Shown here in pieces: positions 24,073 to 32,624 of a DNA stretch of 36,467 nt. Numbering within the stretch: the stretch's first letter is position 1; each line of letters starts with the position of its first letter. The translations under genes were made by a program, and so were the position numbers. Source of the stretch: Myxococcales bacterium (lineage in GTDB: Bacteria; Myxococcota_A; Polyangia; Polyangiales; Polyangiaceae); contig JAEUKG010000014.1 in the NCBI GenBank assembly GCA_016794325.1, forward strand, positions 1 to 36,467. The letters are read 5' to 3'. Under the pieces are notes generated by a model. That model was not told the DNA's origin, searched no databases, and was given only the letters and a program-made list of their open reading frames with translations.

Positions 24073-25005
24073 TCAAGGCAGCCGCCTCGCGTCGGCGACC
24101 ACGCTGATCGTCCCTCCGCCGCGCAGCGCGCTGCCGTCGCCGGCGATGGTGACGGGCCCCGAGAGCGCGACGTGGGTCGCGGCGCCGGTGCGCTGCGACA
24201 CGTGGACCTCGCCGCGCAGCTCCGCCGAGATGCCGAGCGGCGCCTGCGCCCCGCCGAGGGTCAGGACGACGTCGAAGATCCCGGCGTCGCCGGCGGTCCC
24301 CCGGAAGGTCGCGTCGCTGGAGGTGACCTCGGTCATGTTCGAGCCCTTCCCCGCGAGGTGCGCGAGCGCGCGAGCGACGGCGGGGACCGGCGTGCCCGGG
24401 CGAACGGGCTCGCTCGGCAGGGACTGCGTGAGCGCGTCGGGCTCGCCGAACGAGCGGAAGTGCTCGCGGACCTCGCGGGCCTCGTCCCCCGGCGCGCTCT
24501 TGCCGTCGGGGTCGTTCACCTCCACGGCGCCCTTCACCAACGAGAGCACGTAGGTCTTGCCGTGGATCGGCGACGGCGTGGGCGTGCCCTTCAGGCCCCC
24601 GTGCGACGTCGTCTTCTCCGCCCGCACGACGGTGACGCTCGCCCGCGTGGTCGTGCCCCCTTCGGTCGCGAGGACCTCAAGGGCGAACGTGACCTCGTCG
24701 TTCTGGGTGAGCTCGAGCCGGCCGCCGTTGCCGATCGCCGGGCTGCCGGCGTCGATGGACAAGGTGACCGACGTCGCGCTCGACTGCTCGTGGCGGTCCC
24801 CGACCCGGGGGGCGAGCTTGGTGAAGCGGCCGTCCGCGCCGGACGGGGCGGGGACGTCGGGGCGGACCGGCGCGGGCGCCTCCGCGATCGCCATCGGGAC
24901 GACGGGCTCCGGCGGCCTGGCGCACCCGGCAGCCAGCGAGGCCGCCGCCGCGGCAGCCGCGCTCCATCGCCCGAAGACCGACGCCATCCTCCGAGAGTAT
25001 CGCAC
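24073..25005 (-). CDS. Hypothetical lipoprotein
   Basis: A protein of up to 310 residues with a lipoprotein signal (hydrophobic Ala stretch then SLAAGC, residues 23-28). The mature part is Thr/Ser/Val-rich with alternating patterns that suggest beta-strands (SATSVTLSIDAG, TRASVTVVRAEKTTS, ISAELRGEVHVSQRTG). I recognise no family. The GTG start at 25005 gives a signal peptide with a basic n-region; an ATG at 24987, with GGAGG touching the start codon, would remove six residues (RYSRR region). It is divergent from glgA across 75 bases and 34 bases upstream of the pseudouridine synthase gene on the same strand. Confidence 0.7.
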   Translation of the reverse strand: MRYSRRMASVFGRWSAAAAAAASLAAGCARPPEPVVPMAIAEAPAPVRPDVPAPSGADGRFTKLAPRVGDRHEQSSATSVTLSIDAGSPAIGNGGRLELTQNDEVTFALEVLATEGGTTTRASVTVVRAEKTTSHGGLKGTPTPSPIHGKTYVLSLVKGAVEVNDPDGKSAPGDEAREVREHFRSFGEPDALTQSLPSEPVRPGTPVPAVARALAHLAGKGSNMTEVTSSDATFRGTAGDAGIFDVVLTLGGAQAPLGISAELRGEVHVSQRTGAATHVALSGPVTIAGDGSALRGGGTISVVADARRLP

Positions 25006-25080
25006 CCCCGTGGCTCGACCCCAAACGGGCGAAAAAACACGGGGCGCGGTGTAGTTCGAGGTGTGCTAGACCACGGCCTG

Positions 25081-26523
25081 ATGGACATCCTCATGCCGGT
25101 CACCGAGCTCGCGCCCTACGTCAAGGTGGGCGGGCTCTCCGACGTCGCCGCGGCCCTCCCGAAGACGCTGCGGGGCGCCGGGCACAAGGTCACCCTCGTC
25201 CTGCCGCGCTTCGCGGCGTTCGAGAGCTCGGGGCTGTCGGTGGCGCGGCGGCTGACGCCGCTCCCGGTGAAGCTCGGCGACGCGACCTACGACGTCGTGG
25301 TCTACGACGGGCGCCTGCCGTCCCAGGTCGACGTGGTGCTGGTCGACGTTCCGGGGCTCTTCGACCGCGCGGGCGTCTACGGCGAGCGCGGCGAGGACTA
25401 CCCCGACAACGGGCACCGCTTCGCGCTGTTCTCCAAGGCGGTGGCCGAGCTCGTCCGCCAGCGCGCCGAGGCCGGCAACGCCGTCGACGTCGTCCACTGC
25501 CACGACTGGCCGACCGCGCTCGTCCCGCGCTTCCTCCGAGAGCTCGGGGTCTCGGTGCCCACCGTGCTCACGATCCACAACCTCGCGTACCAGGGCGTCT
25601 TCCCGAAGGAGACGCTGCCGTCGCTGGGGCTCTCGTGGGACGACTTCGTCGTCGACGGGGTGGAGTTCTACGGCGGGGTCAACCTCCTGAAGATGGGCGT
25701 CCTGACGGCGACGGCGCTCACCACCGTCAGCCCCACCTACGCTCGCGAGATCGTGACGCCCGAGCGCGGCGAGAAGCTCGACGGCGTGCTCGCCGCGCGG
25801 CGCGACCGCACGACCGGCATCCTGAACGGCGTCGACTACGCGGTGTGGAACCCGGCGACGGACTCGGTGCTCGCCGCGCGCTACGACGCCGAGGACCGCA
25901 CGAACAAAGCCCGCTGCAAGGGCGCGCTCCAGAAGGAGCTCGGCCTCGGGCTCGATCTCCACGCGCCGATCGTCGCCTGCGTCGGGCGCATGGTCCCGCA
26001 GAAGGGGACCGACCTCGTCGCCGACGCGATCGGCCCGCTCCTGCGCGCGACCGACGCCCAGATCGTCGTCGCCGGCGACGGAGACCCCGCGCTCGTCCGC
26101 CGGATCGCGACGGAGGTCGAGCGATCGCGCGGCCGCGCGGTGTTCGTCCAGGCGGCGGCCGAGGCCGTCGTCCACCGGATCTTCGCCGGCGCCGACGTCA
26201 CGCTCGTCCCCAGCCGGTACGAGCCGTGCGGCCTCGTCCAGATGTACGCCCAGCGCTACGGCGCGTTGCCGGTGGCGCGCGCCACCGGCGGCCTCGTGGA
26301 CTCGATCGTCGACTGCGACGCCAAGCTCGAGACCGGCACCGGCTTCCTCTTCGAGGAGCCCACCGCCCAGGCGCTGGTCTCGGCCACCCTCCGGGCGATC
26401 GCGGCCCGCAACCACGAGCGCTACCCGGCGCTGGTGCGCCGCGTGATGCGGCTCGATCGCGGCTGGGAGCGAGCCGCTCGACTATACGAACAGGTATATC
26501 GCTCGGTCACCCGTCCGAGCTGA
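25081..26523 (+). CDS. glgA: Glycogen (starch) synthase, GT5 family
   Basis: A 480-residue glucosyltransferase, standard GlgA length, that extends alpha-1,4-glucan using ADP-glucose in the cytoplasm. The N-terminal Lys-x-Gly-Gly-Leu motif is KVGGLSDVAAALP (K15), the middle has VVHCHDWPTALVP and TIHNLAYQGVF, and the C-terminal domain has VGRMVPQKGTDL and the sugar-nucleotide site SRYEPCGLVQMYAQRYG, followed by ATGGLVDSI. All expected motifs are present. The ATG at 25081 matches the usual N-terminus (MDILMPVTELAPYVKVGG). Other glycogen genes are not in the window; instead a RelA/SpoT-domain gene follows after 39 bases, suggesting co-expression. Confidence 0.94.
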   Translation: MDILMPVTELAPYVKVGGLSDVAAALPKTLRGAGHKVTLVLPRFAAFESSGLSVARRLTPLPVKLGDATYDVVVYDGRLPSQVDVVLVDVPGLFDRAGVYGERGEDYPDNGHRFALFSKAVAELVRQRAEAGNAVDVVHCHDWPTALVPRFLRELGVSVPTVLTIHNLAYQGVFPKETLPSLGLSWDDFVVDGVEFYGGVNLLKMGVLTATALTTVSPTYAREIVTPERGEKLDGVLAARRDRTTGILNGVDYAVWNPATDSVLAARYDAEDRTNKARCKGALQKELGLGLDLHAPIVACVGRMVPQKGTDLVADAIGPLLRATDAQIVVAGDGDPALVRRIATEVERSRGRAVFVQAAAEAVVHRIFAGADVTLVPSRYEPCGLVQMYAQRYGALPVARATGGLVDSIVDCDAKLETGTGFLFEEPTAQALVSATLRAIAARNHERYPALVRRVMRLDRGWERAARLYEQVYRSVTRPS

Positions 26524-26562
26524 CGCCGCGCGGGGCCACGCCCCGGCGCGCGAGGGATCGCC

Positions 26563-27699
26563 ATGGACGCCGCCGACCCGCGCCTCAGCGAATACGACCG
26601 CGCCGCGCCGGATCTCGCGCGCGCGGCGGCGGCGCTCCACGAGGCGGTGGCGCGCCTCCTCGCGCTCCGGCCGGAGATCAAGGTCCATTCGATCACCATG
26701 CGGCAGAAGAGCCGCGGGAGCCTCGCGGGCAAGCTCGCGCTCCCCGACCGCAGCTACCCCGAGCTGTGGGACGTCACCGATCTCGTCGGGCTCCGCGTCA
26801 TCACGTACTTCGAAGACGGCGTCGATCGCGTGGCCGAGGTGCTCGAGGGCGCGCTGCCGCTCGCGCTCGAGGACTCCGTCGACAAGCGCGGTCGGGGCGA
26901 TCCTGGCGCGTTCGGGTACCGCTCGCTCCACTACGTCTGCCGGCTCGCCGACCTGCCGGGGGCGCCGCCGGGCCTCGCCGCCAACGCGCGCGGGGAGGTG
27001 CAGGTGCGCACGGTGCTCGAGCACGCGTGGGCGGAGATCGAGCACGACCTCGGCTACAAGGCGCGCGACGTCGTCCCCGCGCCGGTGCGCCGGCGGCTGA
27101 GCCGGCTCGCGGGCCTGCTCGAGCTCGCCGATCAAGAGTTCCTGGCGATCCGGACGAGCCTCGAGGACTACGCGGCCGCGCTCCCCGCGCGCATCGCCGC
27201 CGAGGGGGAGAGCGTGGCGGTCGACCGGGTGTCCTTGGGCCCGCTCCTCGCGTGCGAGGAGGTGCTGGAGGTCGACCGGGAGGTCGCCGTTCGGCTCGGG
27301 CTCGACCTCGGCGACGAGCCGTTCTTCCCCGAGTACCTCGCGCGGATGCTCCTCGCCGCCGGCGTCGACACGGTGGGCGCGGCCCGCCGCGGGGTCGCGG
27401 CCCGGCGGGACGCGATCGCGGCGATGGTCCTGCCGTATTTCTCGTTCACGTCGCGCGCGTGGCACCTCGCCCCCGAGAGGATGGGGCGGGTGTACCGCGG
27501 CTATTCGCTCTTCTTCCTCGCCCACGCCGAGCTCCTCGCGAGCTCGGCGCTGCGGATCGACAAAGTGGCGCGGCTCGCCCGCCTCTACCGCGAGCTCGAC
27601 TATCCGGACGATGAGCGAGCGGCTCAGCGCGTGGCGAGCGCGCTCGTCGACGCGTTCTCGGCGGCGGCGTCGCCCCCGTCGGCTCCGCCCTCCGGCTGA
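26563..27699 (+). CDS. RelA/SpoT-type (p)ppGpp synthetase-domain protein with long C-terminal region
   Basis: A 378-residue protein. Residues about 35-170 are an alarmone-synthetase domain without a hydrolase domain: R47, K49, S50 and K57 (ATP side), DLVGLRVI (73-80), GYRSLHYV (118-125), EVQVRT (145-150) and HAWAEIEHDLGYK (154-166). Catalytic residues look intact, so it should make (p)ppGpp or a relative from ATP and GDP/GTP. The remaining ~200 residues are helical and rich in Leu, Arg and Asp; I cannot assign them. Small synthetases are usually near 200-250 residues, so this is a long form. It has a GAGGG ribosome site and lies 39 bases after glgA. Its 3' end overlaps the convergent membrane-protein gene by 76 bases. 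Confidence 0.85.
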   Translation: MDAADPRLSEYDRAAPDLARAAAALHEAVARLLALRPEIKVHSITMRQKSRGSLAGKLALPDRSYPELWDVTDLVGLRVITYFEDGVDRVAEVLEGALPLALEDSVDKRGRGDPGAFGYRSLHYVCRLADLPGAPPGLAANARGEVQVRTVLEHAWAEIEHDLGYKARDVVPAPVRRRLSRLAGLLELADQEFLAIRTSLEDYAAALPARIAAEGESVAVDRVSLGPLLACEEVLEVDREVAVRLGLDLGDEPFFPEYLARMLLAAGVDTVGAARRGVAARRDAIAAMVLPYFSFTSRAWHLAPERMGRVYRGYSLFFLAHAELLASSALRIDKVARLARLYRELDYPDDERAAQRVASALVDAFSAAASPPSAPPSG

Positions 27700-28625
27700 G
27701 CCTTGGGCTCGGGGGAGGCGTCGGCGGCGGCGGGCGCGGCCGCCGAGGTCGCGGCGGGGCGGGAGGCGGCGACGATCCGCGCCGCGTGGGCGAGCCACGA
27801 CGCGCGCAGCGCCACCCGCGGCGCGATCGCGATCTGGTGCGCGGCGAGGACGAGGGCGAGGCTCGCGCCCGGTCGCCCGCCGAGCCTCGAGGCGACGATC
27901 GCGGCGAGGACGACCGGCACGACGCCGAGCGCGGCCCTGGCCGACCACCCTGCGATCGCGGCGCCGGGCCGCTTCGCGAAGGCGCGGAGCCCGAGCCGGA
28001 GCCCGTCGCGGGCGCGCCCCGGCGTCACCACCACCCCCACCCGCGCGAGGTCGAGCGCCACCGACGTGGTGAGCGCGAGGAGGACGAACGGGACGACGAC
28101 GGCGATCGCCCAGCGGTCCGCCCTCGCGTCGATCGACGTCTGGAGGAGGTGGGCGTGCAGCTTGCCGGCGAGGCCCATCCCCAACGCGAGGAGCGCTCCG
28201 CCGAAGAGGGCGCCCAGGGCCTGCACGCCGAGCAGCGGAAACAGGCGCGCCGCGCCGCGCCCGAGCGCGTCGCGGCCCGACAGCGGCAGCTCGTCCTCGC
28301 GCTCGAGGGCGAGGGCGGCCACGAGCGCCCCGAGGCGGACGTGACCCAGGACGACGGCGATGGCGAGGACCCACGTGCTCGAGGCGACGAGCGCGCGGGT
28401 CGTGCCCTCGGAGCGCATGAAGAGCTCGGCGATCTCGAGCCCGTCGGGAGAGAACAGGGGGAGATCGCCGTCGGGGTGGGCGCCGTAGACGCCGCGGATC
28501 GACGCGTAGAAGGGGTGCGCGAGCGCGACCGCGAACGTGGCCTCGAACAGCCACGCGAAGGCGACGGCGAGCGGGTGCTTGCGCGCGCGGATCGCGGACG
28601 CGGGGCGGAGGCGCAGGGCGCTCAC
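27624..28625 (-). CDS. Polytopic membrane protein of unknown function
   Basis: A 333-residue protein with about six hydrophobic helices (for example HPLAVAFAWLFEATFAVALAH, STWVLAIAVVLGHVRLGALV, LFPLLGVQALGALFGGALLAL, WAIAVVVPFVLLALTTSVAL) and a polar Ala/Pro/Glu-rich C-terminal tail after residue 295. The layout resembles proteins with a glycerophosphodiester-phosphodiesterase-type membrane domain or other integral helper proteins, but I recognise no motif. The GTG start at 28625 overlaps the stop of the M1-peptidase gene (GTGA), so the two are translationally coupled and may work together. Its last 76 bases overlap the RelA/SpoT-domain gene on the other strand. Confidence 0.75.
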   Translation of the reverse strand: MSALRLRPASAIRARKHPLAVAFAWLFEATFAVALAHPFYASIRGVYGAHPDGDLPLFSPDGLEIAELFMRSEGTTRALVASSTWVLAIAVVLGHVRLGALVAALALEREDELPLSGRDALGRGAARLFPLLGVQALGALFGGALLALGMGLAGKLHAHLLQTSIDARADRWAIAVVVPFVLLALTTSVALDLARVGVVVTPGRARDGLRLGLRAFAKRPGAAIAGWSARAALGVVPVVLAAIVASRLGGRPGASLALVLAAHQIAIAPRVALRASWLAHAARIVAASRPAATSAAAPAAADASPEPKAQPEGGADGGDAAAENASTSALATR

Positions 28626-30604
28626 GGCAGCGCGACCTCGAGGGCGAGCTGCCCGAAGTAGACCGCGCGCTCCATGATCCGCGGGGCGCCGGCGCGCGCG
28701 CCGGTGGCGAACATGTTGTTGGTCGAGTCCTGATCCACGAGCACCTTGTGCTCGGGGTCGACGACGACGAACGCGAGCGGCGAGGTGCCCTCGTACGGCA
28801 GCCGCGTCGTGTCGCCGACGCCGTCCCACGAGCGGGTCGTGCGGGTCCCGTCTTCGGCGACGAAGAGGACGTCGACCGGGTACGAGAGCGTGCCCCGGCG
28901 CGACACGACGGCGTAGCCGGTGTAGCGGCCCTCGGCGCCGCTCGTCGCGGCGACGGTCTCGCGCTTGCCGCCGCGGTCGAAGAGGCCCGCGGGCTCGCGG
29001 GGCTTGCGCGAGACCGCCTCGACCGCGACGTAGTCGACCCACCCCTTGTCGAAGAGCGCGACCTTCGCCGCGGTCGCGGCGCGCGGATCGACGACGTCCC
29101 GCAGAATCGCGAGCAGATCCGCGGGTCCCGGGTGGCGGTAGCGAAAGGTGCGCGCGTACGTACCCATCGCGCGGTCCATCGCGGGCTTGCCCCACACCCG
29201 CGCCGTCGTCTCGAGCACGGTGGCGGTGCGCCCGTAGACGAGGCCGCCGTAGTCCTGCCCGAGCACGAAGTCGCCGGCCCGCCGCGCGACCGGCTCGTCG
29301 TGGACGAAGCGACGGCTCGACACCGCCTGGGCGACGTGATCCCCGACGCCCAACGACAGGAGGGACGAGGCCGACCCCGGGCCCAGCCACGCGCGGAGGC
29401 ACTCGGCCTCCGCGTAGCTGTTCAGCCCCTCGTCGAGGAAGGGCCAGCGCTCCTCGTTGGTGGCGACGAGCCCGTAGAAATACTGGTGGCCGAACTCGTG
29501 GATGGTGACGAGCTCGGGCTGGCGGAACCCCTCGGGCATCCACCACGGCCCGCCGGTGGTGATGAGGGTGGGGTACTCCATCCCCCCGGCCTCGCGCGCG
29601 GTGTCGGGCGGGTGCACGAGCGTGAGCACCGAATAGGGATAGCGCCCGTAGCGCTCGCGGAAGTGGGGGAGGGCGAAGCGCATGGCGGCGAGCTCGCGCT
29701 CGGCCACCGCGGCGTACGCCGGGTGGTGGAGGATGCGGACGTCGACGCCGTCGATGCGCTCGGTGCGCTCCACCGCCTCGTCCCACGCCATCCACGCGAA
29801 GTCGTGCACGTCGCTCTGCACGTGGCGCTGGATCGCCCGCCCGCCCTCGGCGCGTCGCTCGACGACCGGCCCCGTCGCCGCGACGAGGAAGCCCGCGGGC
29901 ACGTCGAGGGTGACGTCGTACGTCCCGAAGTCGGAGTAGAACTCCGAGAGGTGGTGGAACGGGAAGTGGGCGAGCTGCCCGTCCGGCTCGAGCTTCGCGA
30001 CCTTGGGGAACCACTGCCCCACCATGTGGAACGAGCGGTCGTACCCGGTGCGCTCGACCACGCTCGGGAGCTTCACGTCCCAGGCGAGCTCGAGCGTGAT
30101 CGTCTGGCCAGGGGCGACCGGACTCGGCAGCGGCGCGCGGGCGTCGGTCTCGTCGGGATCGCCGGGGCGCGACCGCTCGAGCCGCGGGAGGAGATCGGCG
30201 TCGGCCTCGCGCTTCCACACGAGGCGGCGGAGGTCGATCGCACCCCAATCGCGCACCGCGGCTCCCCCGCGGAAGCGCCCGATCGGCTGGCGCTGCCACA
30301 CGCTCGACTCGTTCTTGAACGCGTTCATGTAGAGGTGGAGCCACAGCTCGCTCACCGGCGCCGCGCTCGCGTTCGTCCAGCGGATGGTGCCTTCACCGTG
30401 GACGGTGTGCGCGACGGGGTCGAGCGTCGCCCGCAGCGTGTAGTCCACGACGCGCTCGGCGTGGGCCGCCATCGCGGCGTCGGTCGAGGCGCGCGCGATC
30501 GACGTGTCCTCCGGCGGCAGCGACGGCGCGCCAGCGGGCGCGCGATCGTCGGCGAGCGCGACGGACGCGAGGGCGAGGGCGAGGGCCACCGCGCGCTTCT
30601 TCAT
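28622..30604 (-). CDS. M1-family metallopeptidase (exported)
   Basis: A 660-residue zinc peptidase with a signal peptide (KKRAVALALALASVALA). The active site is HEFGH (369-373) with the third zinc ligand E392 exactly 18 residues after the second His, in the DEGLNSY segment, as in M1 aminopeptidases. The substrate-binding GAMEN motif is replaced by GGMEYP, as in a subset of M1 relatives. The N-terminal ~340 residues form the usual beta-rich domain (VVDYTLRATLDPVAHTVHGEGTIRW). It probably cleaves peptides in the periplasm or outside. It overlaps the downstream membrane-protein gene by four bases; a 67-base gap separates it from the radical SAM gene upstream. Confidence 0.9.
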   Translation of the reverse strand: MKKRAVALALALASVALADDRAPAGAPSLPPEDTSIARASTDAAMAAHAERVVDYTLRATLDPVAHTVHGEGTIRWTNASAAPVSELWLHLYMNAFKNESSVWQRQPIGRFRGGAAVRDWGAIDLRRLVWKREADADLLPRLERSRPGDPDETDARAPLPSPVAPGQTITLELAWDVKLPSVVERTGYDRSFHMVGQWFPKVAKLEPDGQLAHFPFHHLSEFYSDFGTYDVTLDVPAGFLVAATGPVVERRAEGGRAIQRHVQSDVHDFAWMAWDEAVERTERIDGVDVRILHHPAYAAVAERELAAMRFALPHFRERYGRYPYSVLTLVHPPDTAREAGGMEYPTLITTGGPWWMPEGFRQPELVTIHEFGHQYFYGLVATNEERWPFLDEGLNSYAEAECLRAWLGPGSASSLLSLGVGDHVAQAVSSRRFVHDEPVARRAGDFVLGQDYGGLVYGRTATVLETTARVWGKPAMDRAMGTYARTFRYRHPGPADLLAILRDVVDPRAATAAKVALFDKGWVDYVAVEAVSRKPREPAGLFDRGGKRETVAATSGAEGRYTGYAVVSRRGTLSYPVDVLFVAEDGTRTTRSWDGVGDTTRLPYEGTSPLAFVVVDPEHKVLVDQDSTNNMFATGARAGAPRIMERAVYFGQLALEVALP

Positions 30605-30671
30605 CGGGGTCCGACTCTACCATCCCCGGCGCCCGTCGGGGCCGCGCGCGCGCGGCCCGCGGACGGGGCCG

Positions 30672-31700
30672 TCAGAACAGGGAGAGCTGCCCCCGCGGCC
30701 TCGCGAACGTCGTCTCGCCGACGTCGACGTAGCTCGCCTCGCCGTGGCGCAGGCCGTGCCGCTCCGCCGCGCGCGCGAAGAGCGCCTCGATCGCGCGGGC
30801 GTAGGGCCCCGAGCCCGCCTGGCGAGCCCCGAAGCGTGCGTCATACAGCTTTCCGTCGAAGACGTCGCGGAGACGGGCGAGGACGCGATCGGCCCGGAGC
30901 GGCAGCGCCTCCCGCAGCCGCGCCTCGAAGACCTCGCGCACGGGGCCCGGGAGGCGCAACACGACGTAGAACGCGAACGACGCGCCGGCGTCGGCGGCGC
31001 GTCGGAGCACGTCGGGGATGCCGTCGTCGCTCAACCCCGGCACGACCGGCGAGACGCTGACCCCCACCGGCACCCCCGCGGCCGCGAGCCGCTCGATCGT
31101 CCTCAGCCGGCGGGCCGGGGTCGTCACGAAGGGCTCGAGGGCGCGGGCGTGCTCCTCGCGGGCGAAGGGGATGCTCACCGCGACGCGGGCGCGCGCGCGC
31201 GTCGCGAGGTCGGCGAGCACGTCGACGTCCCGCTCGACGAGCGGGCTCTTGGTGATCACGGCCACCGGGTTCTTGTATTCTGCACACACCTCGAGGCACG
31301 CCCGGGTGAGGCCGAGGCGGGACTCGAGCGGTTGGTAGCAGTCGGTGACCCCGCTGAAGGCGACGAGCTCGCCGCGCCACCTCGGGGCGTCGAACGCCTC
31401 GCGCAAGAGGGCGGCGGCCTCGGGCTTGTAGACGATGCGCCGCTCGAAGTCCGTCCCCGCGCCGAGCGAGAGGTACTCGTGGCTCGGCCGCGCGTAGCAA
31501 TACGCGCAGCCGTGGTAGCAGCCCCGGTACGGGTTCACGCTGTAGCGGAAGCCGACGTCGGGGCTGTCGTTTTCGGCGAGGATCGTGCGGCTGCGATCGG
31601 GGATCGTCTCGAGCTCCGCGGTCCTCGCCTCGCCGTCGTCGTAGGTGATCGCGTGGCGCTCCCAGCGCTGCACCGGGTTCTGGAGGACGAGCTTCGCCAC
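30672..31700 (-). CDS. Radical SAM protein, PA0069/SPL-like family
   Basis: A 342-residue radical SAM enzyme. The iron-sulfur cluster motif is C-x3-C-x2-C in RGCYHGCAYCYARPSHEYL (C61, C65, C68), and VNPYRGC before it with GVTDCYQPLE and ITKSPLV after it mark the PA0069/SPL-rSAM-like group, related to spore photoproduct lyase but of unknown substrate. Length fits that group. The start is GTG at 31700, chosen because MAKLVLQNP-type N-terminus follows and a promoter lies directly upstream. The C-terminus (PRGQLSLF) is intact. It may form an operon with the M1 peptidase, 67 bases away. Confidence 0.88.
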   Translation of the reverse strand: MAKLVLQNPVQRWERHAITYDDGEARTAELETIPDRSRTILAENDSPDVGFRYSVNPYRGCYHGCAYCYARPSHEYLSLGAGTDFERRIVYKPEAAALLREAFDAPRWRGELVAFSGVTDCYQPLESRLGLTRACLEVCAEYKNPVAVITKSPLVERDVDVLADLATRARARVAVSIPFAREEHARALEPFVTTPARRLRTIERLAAAGVPVGVSVSPVVPGLSDDGIPDVLRRAADAGASFAFYVVLRLPGPVREVFEARLREALPLRADRVLARLRDVFDGKLYDARFGARQAGSGPYARAIEALFARAAERHGLRHGEASYVDVGETTFARPRGQLSLF

Positions 31701-31706
31701 CGCGCC

Positions 31707-31734
31707 AGCATAGCTGAACGGACGTGCAGCTCAA
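31707..31734 (-). promoter_or_regulatory. Sigma-70-like promoter giving a probable leaderless transcript
   Basis: On the minus strand TTGAGC (31734-31729), a 16-base spacer and TATGCT (31712-31707) are followed by six bases and then the GTG start at 31700. Transcription should begin at or within a base or two of the start codon, so the radical SAM mRNA is probably leaderless; no ribosome site is visible. Confidence 0.45.
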
Positions 31735-31775
31735 AGTGTTGGCCCACCGGGGCGCTCCTCGGTACGAAAAACGGC

Positions 31776-32585
31776 GTGATCTCTCTGGTTCGCCCGCACC
31801 TCTGCCTCGCTCCCCTCGTCGCCGCGGCGGCGCTGGGCCTCGCCGCCGACGCGTCCGCCGCCCCGCCCAAGCGCGCGCCGGCGAAGCCTGCCGCCGCGGC
31901 CAAGCCGTGGGCCTTCTCGCCCATCCCGTCGGCGCCGCCGGTGCTCCTCCCGGTCGACCTCCGAGCGCGCGCGGCCGCGCCCGAGGCGGGGCGCGCGCGC
32001 TCGATCACCGCCCGGCTCCGCCAAGGCGATCCGGCGAGCGAGCGGACGATCACCCTCTCGCTCGGCCCCGTCGTCGGCGACGTGCCCCAGCACGCGTTCC
32101 TCGAGGTCGCGGGCGGGCCTCGGGGCCCGCAGACGACGCCGATCCCGGTGAGCGAGCCCGCGGCCGCGGTCCTCGCGAGCCTCGAGCTCGTCGACCTCGA
32201 CTTCGACGGGTGGCTCGACGTCCGCGTCCTTCGCGAGCGCGGCGCCAAGTGGGCGACCCACACCGCGCGCCTCTTCGACGCGCGGTCGCAGCGCCTCGTC
32301 GACGGCGAGATCCCGCGCAAGCTCGCGGGCCTGCCGAACGTCGAGGTCGACCCGGAGGCGCGGCTCCTCGTGTCGCGCACCCTCGGCCCCGCCGATCCGT
32401 CCTTCGCGGCCTACCGCCCCGAGGGCGGGGACCTCGCGCTCGTGCGCTCCTGCGTCTTCAAGACCGAGCTCGGGGTCGCGGCGCGCGGCACGCTGGTGGT
32501 CGTCGAGGGCGGCCGCGAGCGCCGGTTCGCCGGCGTCGAGCTCCCCAAGGGCTTCCCCGAGCGGTGCGATCTCGGGGCGCGCTGA
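31776..32585 (+). CDS. Secreted XAC2610-like protein
   Basis: A 269-residue exported protein: signal peptide ending about ASA (residue 29), an Ala/Lys/Pro-rich linker, then a domain with the XAC2610-type pattern: an Asp-rich calcium-like loop LVDLDFDGWLDVRVL (138-152), followed by aromatic/RLFDARSQRLV and LPNVEVDPEARLLVS. Proteins of this type are extracytoplasmic and of unknown role. Two cysteines (in SCVFK and ERCDLG) may form a disulfide bridge. The start is taken as GTG at 31776, where the hydrophobic signal begins; it has no good ribosome site (ACGAAAAACG), so the exact start is uncertain. It is divergent from the radical SAM gene. Confidence 0.72.
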   Translation: MISLVRPHLCLAPLVAAAALGLAADASAAPPKRAPAKPAAAAKPWAFSPIPSAPPVLLPVDLRARAAAPEAGRARSITARLRQGDPASERTITLSLGPVVGDVPQHAFLEVAGGPRGPQTTPIPVSEPAAAVLASLELVDLDFDGWLDVRVLRERGAKWATHTARLFDARSQRLVDGEIPRKLAGLPNVEVDPEARLLVSRTLGPADPSFAAYRPEGGDLALVRSCVFKTELGVAARGTLVVVEGGRERRFAGVELPKGFPERCDLGAR

Positions 32586-32593
32586 GCGCGGCC

Positions 32594-32618
32594 CGCGGCG
32601 CGCCGAGCTCGCGCCGCG
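32594..32618. terminator. Hairpin between convergent genes
   Basis: Perfect 8-bp arms CGCGGCGC and GCGCCGCG around a 9-base loop in the 39-base gap between the XAC2610-like stop (32585) and the TerC stop (32625). No T-run, as at the other convergent junction at 22009-22029. Confidence 0.4.
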
Positions 32619-32624
32619 CGTTCG

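Noticed and set aside
28748-31060. Plus-strand open frame of about 770 codons
   Set aside because: Antisense to the M1 peptidase and radical SAM genes, with composition typical of such shadows.
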